A stretch of 11,803 bases of DNA from Aquitalea sp. (GCA_019232735.1 JAFANL010000072.1:1-11803), one strand, 5' to 3'. Counted from the first letter of the stretch, positions 1-6,727 are shown. A program made the numbers and translations. The notes: generated from the letters alone by a model not told the origin.

Positions 1-1485
1 GTCGGCCTGGCCCTTGTCGTCGAAGGCCATCACGATCACCGCCGCGCCATAGCGGCGCAGCAGGCGCGCTTGTTCCTTGAACTTGTCCACCCCCTCCTTC
101 ATGGAGATGGAGTTGACGATGCCCTTGCCCTGAATGCACTTGAGACCGGCCTCGATCACTTCCCACTTGGAGGAGTCGATCATGATGGGCACGCGGGCGA
201 TGTCCGGCTCGGCAGCGATCAGCTTGAGGAAGCGATCCATGGCCGCCAGCGCATCCAGCATGCCCTCGTCCATATTGATGTCGATGATCTGCGCGCCGTT
301 TTCCACCTGCTGCCGTGCCACATCCAGTGCGGTGGCGTAATCGCCGTTCAGGATCAGCTTGGCAAAGGCGCGGCTGCCGGTGACGTTGGTACGCTCGCCC
401 ACATTGACGAACAGATCGTGGTCGCCAATGTTGAACGGCTCCAGCCCGGACAGGCGGCACTTGGCTTCAATCTGTGGCAGGGCACGCGGCGCAATGCCGT
501 CCACCGCGTTAGCAATCGCGGCGATGTGATCCGGCGTGGTGCCACAGCAACCGCCAACGATGTTGATCAGGCCGGATTCGGCCCATTCGCGCACAAACTC
601 GCCCATGGCCGCCGGTTCCAGATCGTAACCGCCAAAGGCATTGGGCAGACCGGCATTGGCATGCACCGACACATAGGTGGCGGACACGCGCGACATTTCT
701 TCCACATAGGGGCGCAGCAAATCCGGACCCAGCGCGCAGTTGAGGCCGAAAGACATGGCATCGGCGTGCGACAGGCTGTTGTAGAAAGCCTCGGTGGTCT
801 GGCCGGTCAGGGTGCGGCCGGACTGGTCGGTGATGGTGCCGGACACCATGATGGGCAGGCGGGCAATGGCCGGGCGTTCGTCAAAATACTGGTGGATGGC
901 AAACACCGCCGCCTTGGCGTTGAGCGTATCGAAGATGGTTTCCACCAACAGGAAATCCGCCCCGCCCGCCACCAGGCCGTCGATGGCCTCGGTATAGCTG
1001 CTCACCAGTTCGTCAAAGCTGACATTGCGATAACCCGGGTCGTTCACGTCCGGGCTGATACTGGCGGTGCGGTTGGTGGGGCCCAGCACGCCGGCACAGA
1101 AGCGCGGCTTGCGCGGATTCTTCGCTGTTTGTGCAACACACAGGTCTTTTACCAGCTTGGCCGCCGCGTGGTTGATCTCCCACACCAGGCTTTCCATCTG
1201 GTAATCCGCCATGGCGATCGACGTGGCATTGAAAGTGTTGGTTTCAATGATGTCGGCACCTGCATCCAGATACGCCTGATGGATGCCGCCGATCACATCC
1301 GGCCGGGTCAGCACCAGCAAATCGTTATTGCCTTTTACATCACACGACCAGTCGGCAAACCGCTCGCCCCGGTAATCTGCCTCTTGCAGATCATGGCGCT
1401 GGATCATGGTGCCCATGCCGCCATCCAGGATCAGGATGCGCTCAGAGAGCTGGGTAAATACCGGGTGGGTGGTTTTTTTGGTCAT
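1..1485 (-). CDS. metH: Cobalamin-dependent methionine synthase, N-terminal part (cut by window edge)
   Basis: Transfers a methyl group from methyltetrahydrofolate through cobalamin to homocysteine, making methionine in the cytoplasm. The 495 visible codons match the E. coli MetH N-terminus as I remember it, almost block for block. The homocysteine-binding barrel starts near residue 20 (LDGGMGTMIQ) and carries the three zinc-ligand cysteines in FGLNC (about C250) and GGCCG (about C313, C314). The pterin-binding domain begins near residue 345 (FVNVGERTNVTGS) and continues through DINMDEGMLD and MIDSSKW to the left edge. The cobalamin-binding and reactivation domains would lie outside the window. 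The reading frame is intact. I chose the ATG at 1483-1485 because it gives an N-terminus of E. coli-like length. An in-frame ATG 20 codons upstream (1543-1545) lies inside the predicted -10 box, which argues against it. No strong Shine-Dalgarno precedes the chosen start. Confidence 0.97.
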   Translation of the reverse strand, partial: MTKKTTHPVFTQLSERILILDGGMGTMIQRHDLQEADYRGERFADWSCDVKGNNDLLVLTRPDVIGGIHQAYLDAGADIIETNTFNATSIAMADYQMESLVWEINHAAAKLVKDLCVAQTAKNPRKPRFCAGVLGPTNRTASISPDVNDPGYRNVSFDELVSSYTEAIDGLVAGGADFLLVETIFDTLNAKAAVFAIHQYFDERPAIARLPIMVSGTITDQSGRTLTGQTTEAFYNSLSHADAMSFGLNCALGPDLLRPYVEEMSRVSATYVSVHANAGLPNAFGGYDLEPAAMGEFVREWAESGLINIVGGCCGTTPDHIAAIANAVDGIAPRALPQIEAKCRLSGLEPFNIGDHDLFVNVGERTNVTGSRAFAKLILNGDYATALDVARQQVENGAQIIDINMDEGMLDALAAMDRFLKLIAAEPDIARVPIMIDSSKWEVIEAGLKCIQGKGIVNSISMKEGVDKFKEQARLLRRYGAAVIVMAFDDKGQAD

Positions 1486-1543
1486 GGCAAACAAGCACTT
1501 ATTGGCTAGAACGATAAAAGGCACACGCGAGGTGCGGCTGCTC

Positions 1544-1571
1544 ATATTACCATTGCACTTGGAACTGTCAG
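1544..1571 (-). promoter_or_regulatory. Candidate sigma-70 promoter for metH (extended -10)
   Basis: Read on the minus strand there is a -35 of CTGACA (1566-1571, five of six consensus bases), a 16-bp spacer, and a -10 of TAATAT (1544-1549) preceded by TGG, which gives an extended -10. Transcription would begin near 1537 and leave a leader of about 50 nt before the metH ATG. No riboswitch-like fold is evident in that short leader. Predicted by eye only. Confidence 0.45.
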
Positions 1572-1603
1572 ACAACTAACTAAGAAGAAGAGAGTACAAG
1601 CTT

Positions 1604-2371
1604 ATGGTTGCTTTGAATAAGGCCTGGCCGGTATTGCTTGCGGGAGCAATGTTGAGCACACCGGCAGCACATGCCGGGGGCGTTCTGAAAATCGGGGTGT
1701 CGGATTCGGATGCCCCCCCCATTGTGGAACTGACACCAGACAACCAGGCGCTGGCCAGCGGCCTGATCAAGGAGCTGGGCGATGCACTGGCCGGCGAGCT
1801 GGGCATGAAACCCCAGTACGTGGTGATTGCGCGCAAGCGGGTGGAAAACGCCATTGAAACCGGCAAGGTCAATATCGTGTGCAATGCCAATCCGGAATGG
1901 TTTGGCAATGCCACCCGGCTGGGCTGGACGCGGGAGTTCTATCCGCAAATCGAAAGAGTGCTGTCGCTGAAGGGCGTGCCGGACATCCACCATGTGGATG
2001 AAATGGCCAGCAAGCGCATCGGCACCATTCGCGGTTACAGCTACCCTAGCCTGGAACACCTGTGGGCCGTGGGCCGCACCAGTCGGGTCGATGAGCCCCG
2101 GCTGGAGTTACTGGTGAAGTCATTGCAGAAGAAACTGACCGATGTGGCCATTTCCTCGGAACTGGAGCTGGCTTGGTGGGCCAAGACCAATCCGCAGGAA
2201 GCACGCGCCTTCAAGCAGCATCCCATCACCATCAGCTATATGCCGACCATGTGTGCGGTAGCCCCCAATGCCACGGTCTCGGTAGACAAGCTGAACCAGG
2301 GGATAGAGGCCATGCGCCGTAACGGCAAGCTCAAGAGCATTCTCAAGACTTACGAGTGGCAGGCTGAATAA
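1604..2371 (+). CDS. Exported extracellular solute-binding protein (SBP family 3 type)
   Basis: A 255-residue periplasmic ligand-binding protein of the amino-acid ABC transporter class. A signal peptide occupies residues 1-24 (NKAW, then a hydrophobic core, ending PAAHA before GG). Mature features typical of the family are the opening strand LKIGVSDSDAPPI, the segment GLIKELGDALAGELG, and the second-lobe entry KRIGTIRGYSYPSLE. The C-terminal region (LNQGIEAMRRNGKLKSILKTY) is the usual terminal helix. A purine-rich ribosome site (AAGAAGAGAG) precedes the ATG. There is no permease or ATPase gene beside it, so it is an orphan here. It may serve a transporter encoded elsewhere or deliver a ligand to a sensor. 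The ligand cannot be told from sequence. Divergence from metH hints at, but does not prove, an amino-acid link. It ends before a parS site and a terminator. Confidence 0.85.
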   Translation: MVALNKAWPVLLAGAMLSTPAAHAGGVLKIGVSDSDAPPIVELTPDNQALASGLIKELGDALAGELGMKPQYVVIARKRVENAIETGKVNIVCNANPEWFGNATRLGWTREFYPQIERVLSLKGVPDIHHVDEMASKRIGTIRGYSYPSLEHLWAVGRTSRVDEPRLELLVKSLQKKLTDVAISSELELAWWAKTNPQEARAFKQHPITISYMPTMCAVAPNATVSVDKLNQGIEAMRRNGKLKSILKTYEWQAE

Positions 2372-2423
2372 AACAGGCAGCCTTCTCCCGGCAACGATGG
2401 CTCAGCTTGTTGTGCATCAAACT

Positions 2424-2439
2424 TGTTTCACGTGAAACA
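2424..2439. promoter_or_regulatory. parS centromere site (ParB-binding)
   Basis: TGTTTCACGTGAAACA is a perfect 16-bp palindrome and identical to the bacterial chromosomal parS sequence bound by ParB (Spo0J), as known from Bacillus and Pseudomonas. It lies in the noncoding gap between the solute-binding-protein stop and the downstream terminator, so it does not interrupt a gene. ParB loads here and spreads, and SMC/condensin is recruited, for origin segregation. I found no second copy in the window. parS sites usually cluster within the origin-proximal part of the chromosome. Confidence 0.85.
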
Positions 2440-2461
2440 GGTTTTCCTTGCCAAGCCACCC

Positions 2462-2494
2462 AAAAACGGCAACCCTCTGGGCTTGCCGTTTTTT
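2462..2494 (+). terminator. Rho-independent terminator after the solute-binding protein gene
   Basis: An 8-bp perfect stem AACGGCAA (2465-2472) / TTGCCGTT (2483-2490) with a 10-nt loop is flanked by an A-run and followed by a T-run to 2494. It ends only 12 nt before the yqiA start codon. Confidence 0.8.
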
Positions 2495-2506
2495 CATGGT
2501 CCTGCC

Positions 2507-3073
2507 ATGCACATCATTTATCTGCACGGATTCAACTCCGGCCCGCAATCACTCAAGGCACAGGAAACTGCCCGCTGGCTGCAACAGCATGCCCCGGACA
2601 TCACGCTGCACTGCCCGCGCCTGTCGCCGCATCCGGCGCAGGCCATCCAGCAGGCCGAACAATTATTACTGACCCTGCCGGCAGATAGCTGGCTGATTGG
2701 CAGCTCGCTGGGCGGCTACTACGCCACCTGGCTGGCAGAAAAGCATGGGCGCAAGGCCGCACTGATCAACCCTGCGGTCACGCCCCATCTGGATCTGCAG
2801 CGCCATCTGGGTGCGCAGCACAATCCTTACACCGGGGAAAGCTACACGCTGGGTGATGCCGACATGCAAGCCTTGCTGGCCATGCAAGCGACGCCCCGAC
2901 ATGGACAATACTGGCTGCTACTGGGCAGTGCGGATGAGGTGCTGGACTGGCGCCAGGCGGCACGGCACTTTGGCAGGCACCACCAGACCATTTTCAATGG
3001 CGATGATCACCGCCTCAAGCGTTGGCTGGAGTGTCTGCCACCCCTGTTGAACTGGGCAAAGCAGCCAGACTGA
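2507..3073 (+). CDS. yqiA: YqiA-family alpha/beta-hydrolase esterase
   Basis: A 188-residue serine esterase closely resembling E. coli YqiA, which cleaves short acyl esters and whose physiological substrate is unsettled. The family signature is complete: the oxyanion-region motif YLHGFNSGP (residues 5-13), the nucleophile elbow GSSLGG (65-70, Ser67) followed by YYATWLAEKHG, then INPAV (87-91), NPYTGE (106-111), GSADEVLDW (140-148, candidate acid Asp143) and the terminal His168 in NGDDH. The length matches the family. The ATG at 2507 gives the canonical MHIIYLHGF start. The frame stays open upstream to a TTG at 2423, but that would translate the parS and terminator sequences and is unlikely. 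No clear Shine-Dalgarno is seen. The last 59 bp overlap the oppositely oriented hybrid kinase gene. Confidence 0.9.
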   Translation: MHIIYLHGFNSGPQSLKAQETARWLQQHAPDITLHCPRLSPHPAQAIQQAEQLLLTLPADSWLIGSSLGGYYATWLAEKHGRKAALINPAVTPHLDLQRHLGAQHNPYTGESYTLGDADMQALLAMQATPRHGQYWLLLGSADEVLDWRQAARHFGRHHQTIFNGDDHRLKRWLECLPPLLNWAKQPD

Positions 3074-4433
3074 GCTGCTGCCGGGCACGTTGCATGGCCG
3101 CGGCCAGCCGTTCCAGCCCCACCGGCTTGGAGAGGAAATCGTCCATGCCGGCCTGATGGCAGCGCTCGCGGTCTTCATCAAAGGCATTGGCGGTCAATGC
3201 GATGATGTGTGGCTGACGTGGCAGATTGCTCAGGCGAATGGCACGGGTGGCATCCAGCCCGTCCATTTCCGGCATCTGCATGTCCATCAACACCAGTTCC
3301 ACTCCGCCCTGATTCACTCGCTCCAGTGCCTGGCGGCCGTTGCCCGCCAGTTGCACATCACGATAACCCAGCTTGTCCAGCAGCTTCAGGATCAGCTTCT
3401 GGTTCACCGTATTGTCCTCCGCCACCAGCACCGACAGCGGTTGCGTCATGTCGGGCGTCAACACCTCCGGCTGCACGGTGACAGGAGCTTCGGCTTGCGG
3501 CGCCGTCGAAATGGTCGCCACCCAGTGCACACTGAAGCAGCTGCCGATGCCCGGCTCGCTGCTGACATCGATACGTCCGCCCATGGCTTCGGCCAGGCGG
3601 CGGCAGATGGCCAAGCCCAGACCGGTACCACCATAACGACGGGTGGTGGTGGAATCAGCTTGCTCGAAAGCGGTGAAGACCTTGCCCATCTGCTCGGGCG
3701 TCATGCCGATGCCGGTGTCGCGCATGTCCAGCTGCAAATGCAGCATGTCGAACGTGTCTTCCAGCGGTGACATGGCCACCGTGATGGTAATTCCGCCCTG
3801 ATGGGTAAACTTGATGGCATTGCTGAGCAGATTGCTGGTGATCTGCCGCAGGCGGGTGGCATCACCCAGCAGCCAGCAACTCCCTGCCGGCCGCTGCCAG
3901 TTGATGCTCAGGCCCGTTTCGATGGCCTTGGGTTCGAACAGGTTCACCACGCTGTCCAGCAAGCTGTACAGATTGAAGGGACGCTGCTCCAGCGTCAGCT
4001 TGCCGGCATCGATCTTGGACAGATCAAGGATGTCGTTGATCAGGGCCAGCAGCGAGCTACCACACTCCTGCAAGGTCGCGACCTGATCTCCCTGCTCGGG
4101 CGTCAACTGACTGTGCGACAACAATTCGGCCATGCCCAATACCCCATTGAGCGGGGTGCGGATTTCATGACTCATCACCGCCAGGAACTCCGATTTGGCC
4201 TTGGCCGCCATTTCGGCCTTGATCAAGGCTTCGGAGAGCTGGGCCATGCGCCATTCGACGATTTTCTCCAACTGCGCGGCCACGGTGGACAATTCGAAAT
4301 TGGCGTCATACAGGGCGCGACTACGCTGCTCCAGCAGGTTTTCTGCCTCCTTGCGTGCCTGTTTTTCCCGCAGATAGCGCTTTTGGTAACGTTGCAGCTG
4401 ATCCTGCAGATGGGCCAATTCCGCTTCAGTCAT
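3015..4433 (-). CDS. Soluble hybrid histidine kinase, H-NOX-associated
   Basis: A 472-residue cytoplasmic kinase with no membrane segment and no sensor domain of its own. Residues 1-80 form a charged predicted coiled coil. The HisKA H-box is AVMSHEIRTPLNG with phosphoacceptor His89. The HATPase domain has the N-box NLLSNAIKFT (201-210), G1 DTGIGM (239-244) and G2 GGTGLGLAI (268-276). After a Pro-rich linker (about 310-332) comes a receiver domain with acidic residues E339/D340, phosphoacceptor Asp384 (LMDMQMPEMDG), Thr414 and Lys436 (SKP). Its ATG overlaps the H-NOX stop codon as ATGA, so the two are almost certainly co-translated. By analogy with known H-NOX systems (HnoK, HahK), NO-bound H-NOX would inhibit autophosphorylation. 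The receiver suggests phosphate moves from His89 to Asp384 and then to an Hpt protein or regulator not present here. The name HahK may fit but I cannot confirm orthology. Confidence 0.92.
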   Translation of the reverse strand: MTEAELAHLQDQLQRYQKRYLREKQARKEAENLLEQRSRALYDANFELSTVAAQLEKIVEWRMAQLSEALIKAEMAAKAKSEFLAVMSHEIRTPLNGVLGMAELLSHSQLTPEQGDQVATLQECGSSLLALINDILDLSKIDAGKLTLEQRPFNLYSLLDSVVNLFEPKAIETGLSINWQRPAGSCWLLGDATRLRQITSNLLSNAIKFTHQGGITITVAMSPLEDTFDMLHLQLDMRDTGIGMTPEQMGKVFTAFEQADSTTTRRYGGTGLGLAICRRLAEAMGGRIDVSSEPGIGSCFSVHWVATISTAPQAEAPVTVQPEVLTPDMTQPLSVLVAEDNTVNQKLILKLLDKLGYRDVQLAGNGRQALERVNQGGVELVLMDMQMPEMDGLDATRAIRLSNLPRQPHIIALTANAFDEDRERCHQAGMDDFLSKPVGLERLAAAMQRARQQLSLAALPSSTGVADTPANA

Positions 4434-4972
4434 ACCGGATGCTCCACGACGAAGCGCACTTTGCTGCCTTCGGCATTCAGTGGCTCAAGCACAATGCTGC
4501 CCTGCTCGCCAAAATGATCCAGCGCCCCCTGAATCAGCCCGCGCGCCAACGGCGCCAGACAGCGCGGCGAGCTATACAGCAACTCCAGGCGCTGCTCATC
4601 ACTGCTCACCACGTTAATCTCCGGTAGCTGCGCATCCGGGTAGAGCTTTTTCACCTCCAGGTGAATGTATTTCTCGATATTGCCCAGCACGGCAAAGGCA
4701 TGACTACAGCCTTCGATACTGTGCGGGTACAAGACGGCGAATCGTCCAAACAGATAATGGCCAAACCGCTCCACCAGTTGTGCCGTATCCAGGCCGCTGC
4801 GCTGTGACAGGGCGGTGATCAGCGCCAGCAGTTCGGCAAAGGGATAGGTTCCTACCGCGGTGTAAGCCCCACCGGAGGCAATGCCGGCATCCTCGATGAT
4901 GTCATCGACCATGTCCTCAGAGAAAAGACCTTCAACCATTTCCAGAAACTCAGTAAATACCACGCCCTTCAT
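4430..4972 (-). CDS. hnoX: H-NOX heme-nitric oxide sensor (HNOB domain)
   Basis: A 180-residue stand-alone heme sensor. The start MKGVVFTEFLEMVE is characteristic. The proximal heme ligand is His104 in YIHLEVKKLYPDAQLP, and the propionate-binding Y-x-S-x-R motif is Tyr133-Ser135-Arg137 (YSSPR). Aligned by eye to the O2-binding Thermoanaerobacter protein, the distal Tyr140 position is Leu142. That pocket is expected to bind NO and exclude O2. Only two cysteines occur (Cys89, Cys138), so the four-Cys zinc site of Shewanella/Vibrio H-NOX proteins is absent. The ATG at 4970-4972 was chosen because AAAGGA precedes it at good spacing and it gives the canonical N-terminus. The frame runs open further upstream without similarity. 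The gene overlaps the kinase gene by 4 bp (ATGA), which makes the kinase its likely partner. Confidence 0.93.
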   Translation of the reverse strand: MKGVVFTEFLEMVEGLFSEDMVDDIIEDAGIASGGAYTAVGTYPFAELLALITALSQRSGLDTAQLVERFGHYLFGRFAVLYPHSIEGCSHAFAVLGNIEKYIHLEVKKLYPDAQLPEINVVSSDEQRLELLYSSPRCLAPLARGLIQGALDHFGEQGSIVLEPLNAEGSKVRFVVEHPV

Positions 4973-5186
4973 GCTGTGTCCTTTCAGGAAGAATGCCGGC
5001 CAGAACCCGCAGATGGCGGCTCCTGCACTGCAAGCGCATACTGGTTTCAATGTAGAAGCCCGCCGGACAAACACCAAGTTGCACCGAATGCAGAACAGGC
5101 TGTTTCGCAGAACAGACTTGCACTGCAATGCGACTGCGGAGCAGACTGCCTCCTCCACACCACCTTGCTCGGGGAGCAGCGCAACA
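4973..5186. promoter_or_regulatory. Divergent hnoX/qorA control region
   Basis: These 214 bp hold the promoters of both genes. A weak minus-strand candidate for hnoX is -35 TTGGTG (5072-5077) with a 17-bp spacer and -10 TACATT (5049-5054). Upstream of it is an odd-centred palindrome AACAGgCTGTT (5094-5104), a direct repeat GCAGAACAG (5090-5098 and 5107-5115), and paired TTGCAC elements (5079-5084, 5118-5123). CTGT-N8-ACAG at 5100-5115 fits a LexA-box pattern. I see no FNR/DNR-type TTGAT-N4-ATCAA site. All assignments are tentative. Confidence 0.35.
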
Positions 5187-6161
5187 ATGAGCCAGTCCAT
5201 CCGCTTTCATGCCACCGGAACACCGGACGTATTGCAACTGGAAACCCTCAGCGTCGGCGAGCCCGGCCCGGGCGAGGTTCGCCTGCGCCATACCGCCATC
5301 GGCGTCAATTTCATCGATACCTACCAGCGCAGCGGACTCTACCCGATCCAGCTGCCAAGCGGCCTGGGTAGCGAGGCGGCCGGCGTGGTGGAAGCACTGG
5401 GGCCCGGCGTAAGCCACCTGGCCGTGGGCGACCGTGTGGCCTATGCCGGCGGCCCACTGGGGGCCTATAGCACCCGGCGACTGATTCCCGCCGCCGTGCT
5501 GGTCAAGCTGCCGGACAGCATCAGCGACGACGTGGCAGCCTGCATCATGTTGCAAGGCATGACAGTAGAATACCTGATCCGCCGCACCTTTGCGGTAAAG
5601 CCCGGCATGACCGTGCTGTGGCATGCCGCTGCCGGTGGTGTCGGCCAGATTGCCGTACAGTGGCTGCACGCCCTGGGTGTACAGGTCATCGGCACGGTCG
5701 GCTCTGCGGCCAAGGGTGAACTGGCGGCCCAACTGGGTTGCCAGCATGTGATCAATTACAGCGAGGAAGATGTGGTGGCGCGGGTACGCGACATCACCGG
5801 CGGCAAAGGCGTACCGGTGGTCTACGACTCGGTGGGCAAGAGTACATTTGAAATGTCGCTGAACAGCCTGGCGCCACGCGGCACCTTTGTCAGCTTTGGC
5901 AATGCCTCGGGCGCGGTGCCGGCATTCGAACCCCTGCTGCTGTCGCAAAAGGGCTCGCTGTTTTTCACGCGTCCCAAGCTGGCCGACTACATCGCCAGCC
6001 GCGAGGAACTGGACGCCTCGGCCCAGGCGCTGTTCGAACGTATTGCCAGCGGCGCAGTCAAGGTCAGCCCCTCCGCCAGCTATGCCCTGGCAGATGCCGC
6101 CCAGGCACACCGAGATCTGGAAGCCCGCCGCACCACAGGCTCCATCATCCTCAAACCCTGA
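5187..6161 (+). CDS. qorA: NADPH:quinone oxidoreductase, zeta-crystallin type
   Basis: A 324-residue cytoplasmic reductase of the zinc-free medium-chain dehydrogenase family, matching E. coli Qor over its whole length (327 residues there). Visible blocks are the catalytic-domain segment GVNFIDTYQRSGLYP (39-53), LPSGLGSEAAG (57-66), the nucleotide-binding loop HAAAGGVGQIAVQW (146-159), VINYSEEDVVARVRDITGGKGV (188-209), VVYDSVGK (211-218), VSFGNASGAV (235-244) and QKGSLFFTRP (254-263). It reduces quinones with NADPH, usually by one electron. The ATG at 5187 follows GGGGAG at about 10 nt and gives the usual N-terminus. The frame is open for about 100 codons upstream without similarity. It is transcribed away from hnoX and ends at a strong terminator. 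Confidence 0.95.
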   Translation: MSQSIRFHATGTPDVLQLETLSVGEPGPGEVRLRHTAIGVNFIDTYQRSGLYPIQLPSGLGSEAAGVVEALGPGVSHLAVGDRVAYAGGPLGAYSTRRLIPAAVLVKLPDSISDDVAACIMLQGMTVEYLIRRTFAVKPGMTVLWHAAAGGVGQIAVQWLHALGVQVIGTVGSAAKGELAAQLGCQHVINYSEEDVVARVRDITGGKGVPVVYDSVGKSTFEMSLNSLAPRGTFVSFGNASGAVPAFEPLLLSQKGSLFFTRPKLADYIASREELDASAQALFERIASGAVKVSPSASYALADAAQAHRDLEARRTTGSIILKP

Positions 6162-6178
6162 TCGCGTCCTTATCATGC

Positions 6179-6210
6179 AAAAACCCCGCCGGTGTGACGG
6201 CGGGGTTTTT
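6179..6210. terminator. Strong bidirectional rho-independent terminator
   Basis: A perfect 13-bp stem, AAAAACCCCGCCG (6179-6191) and CGGCGGGGTTTTT (6198-6210), with the 6-nt loop GTGTGA. The A-run and T-run flanks let it act for both qorA and the convergent cysteine-repeat gene, whose stop is at 6227. Confidence 0.93.
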
Positions 6211-6226
6211 CATATTCCACAGGGCT

Positions 6227-6700
6227 TCAGTTGCTGGAAGGTGCAGGGGCCAAGGCCTTGCGCACACACTCCCGCCCTTGCTGGGCGGCCGTTTCGGCAC
6301 AGCTCTGCTCGGCCGCGGCCCTTTGCTCACAACGGGCCTTGTTGGCGGAATGACTGCAATCGACCGCGGGCAGGCGCTCCCGTACGCAGAGCCGGCGGGC
6401 CAGACCCTCGCTGCCTTCACAAGCCGCCTGTGCCGTTTGCAAGGCTTCACAACGTTTGGCATCACGGCTGCGCTGGCAACTGAGTGGGGGGGAATACTGC
6501 TCGATACAGGCACGACGGCCGCCGTCGGCAAGATCGGCACAACTGAGCCAGCCCTGACGATAACTGGCACACCGCTGCGGTGCCATTGCCTTGTCGCACT
6601 CCGGTGCGGCCTGCGACATGGGCGACCATGCCATGACCAGCAGCATGGCCAGAACCGCCCTGCTGCCACCACTACGCCTGCTTCCCCATACTTTGTTCAA
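6227..6700 (-). CDS. Exported protein with three 40-residue cysteine repeats, function unknown
   Basis: I do not recognise a family. The 157-residue product has a signal peptide (a basic stretch, then AVLAMLLVMAW, then SPMSQAA before PEC). Its mature part has twelve cysteines in an exact pattern C-x8-C-x9-C-x10-C-x9 repeated three times, a 40-residue period with no indels; the third copy ends on its fourth Cys followed by a short tail. The even number and regular spacing suggest disulfide-braced helical hairpins in the periplasm or outside the cell. I chose the TTG at 6698-6700 because AAGGA precedes it at 8 nt and it gives a normal-length signal peptide. A TTG at 6722-6724 in the same frame would put the ribosome site inside a hairpin. 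It is the last of three same-strand exported-protein genes. The opposite strand carries a 317-codon frame that I regard as a shadow. Confidence 0.78.
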   Translation of the reverse strand: MNKVWGSRRSGGSRAVLAMLLVMAWSPMSQAAPECDKAMAPQRCASYRQGWLSCADLADGGRRACIEQYSPPLSCQRSRDAKRCEALQTAQAACEGSEGLARRLCVRERLPAVDCSHSANKARCEQRAAAEQSCAETAAQQGRECVRKALAPAPSSN

Positions 6701-6727
6701 GGCCGAGATCCTTGCCACTGGCAATGT

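Noticed and set aside
70..1509. A 479-codon plus-strand open frame opposite metH
   Set aside because: It is the mirror of a strongly matching MetH coding sequence, has a His/Gly/Gln-rich composition typical of antisense frames in GC-rich DNA, and has no family match.
1486..1603. Cobalamin or SAM riboswitch in front of metH
   Set aside because: The predicted leader is only about 50 nt and shows no conserved B12-box or SAM-riboswitch elements.
2423..2506. N-terminal extension of YqiA from the TTG at 2423
   Set aside because: It would translate the parS and terminator sequences; the family starts at the MHIIYLHGF equivalent, and no ribosome site supports the TTG.
4973..5200. 76-residue N-terminal extension of the H-NOX protein
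   Set aside because: The canonical H-NOX start MKGVVFTEFL has a good ribosome site just upstream, and the extension is Cys-rich with no similarity and spans the promoter region.
4950..6176. A 408-codon minus-strand open frame over qorA
   Set aside because: qorA on the plus strand matches a known enzyme over its full length; the antisense frame has shadow-like composition and covers the divergent promoter region.
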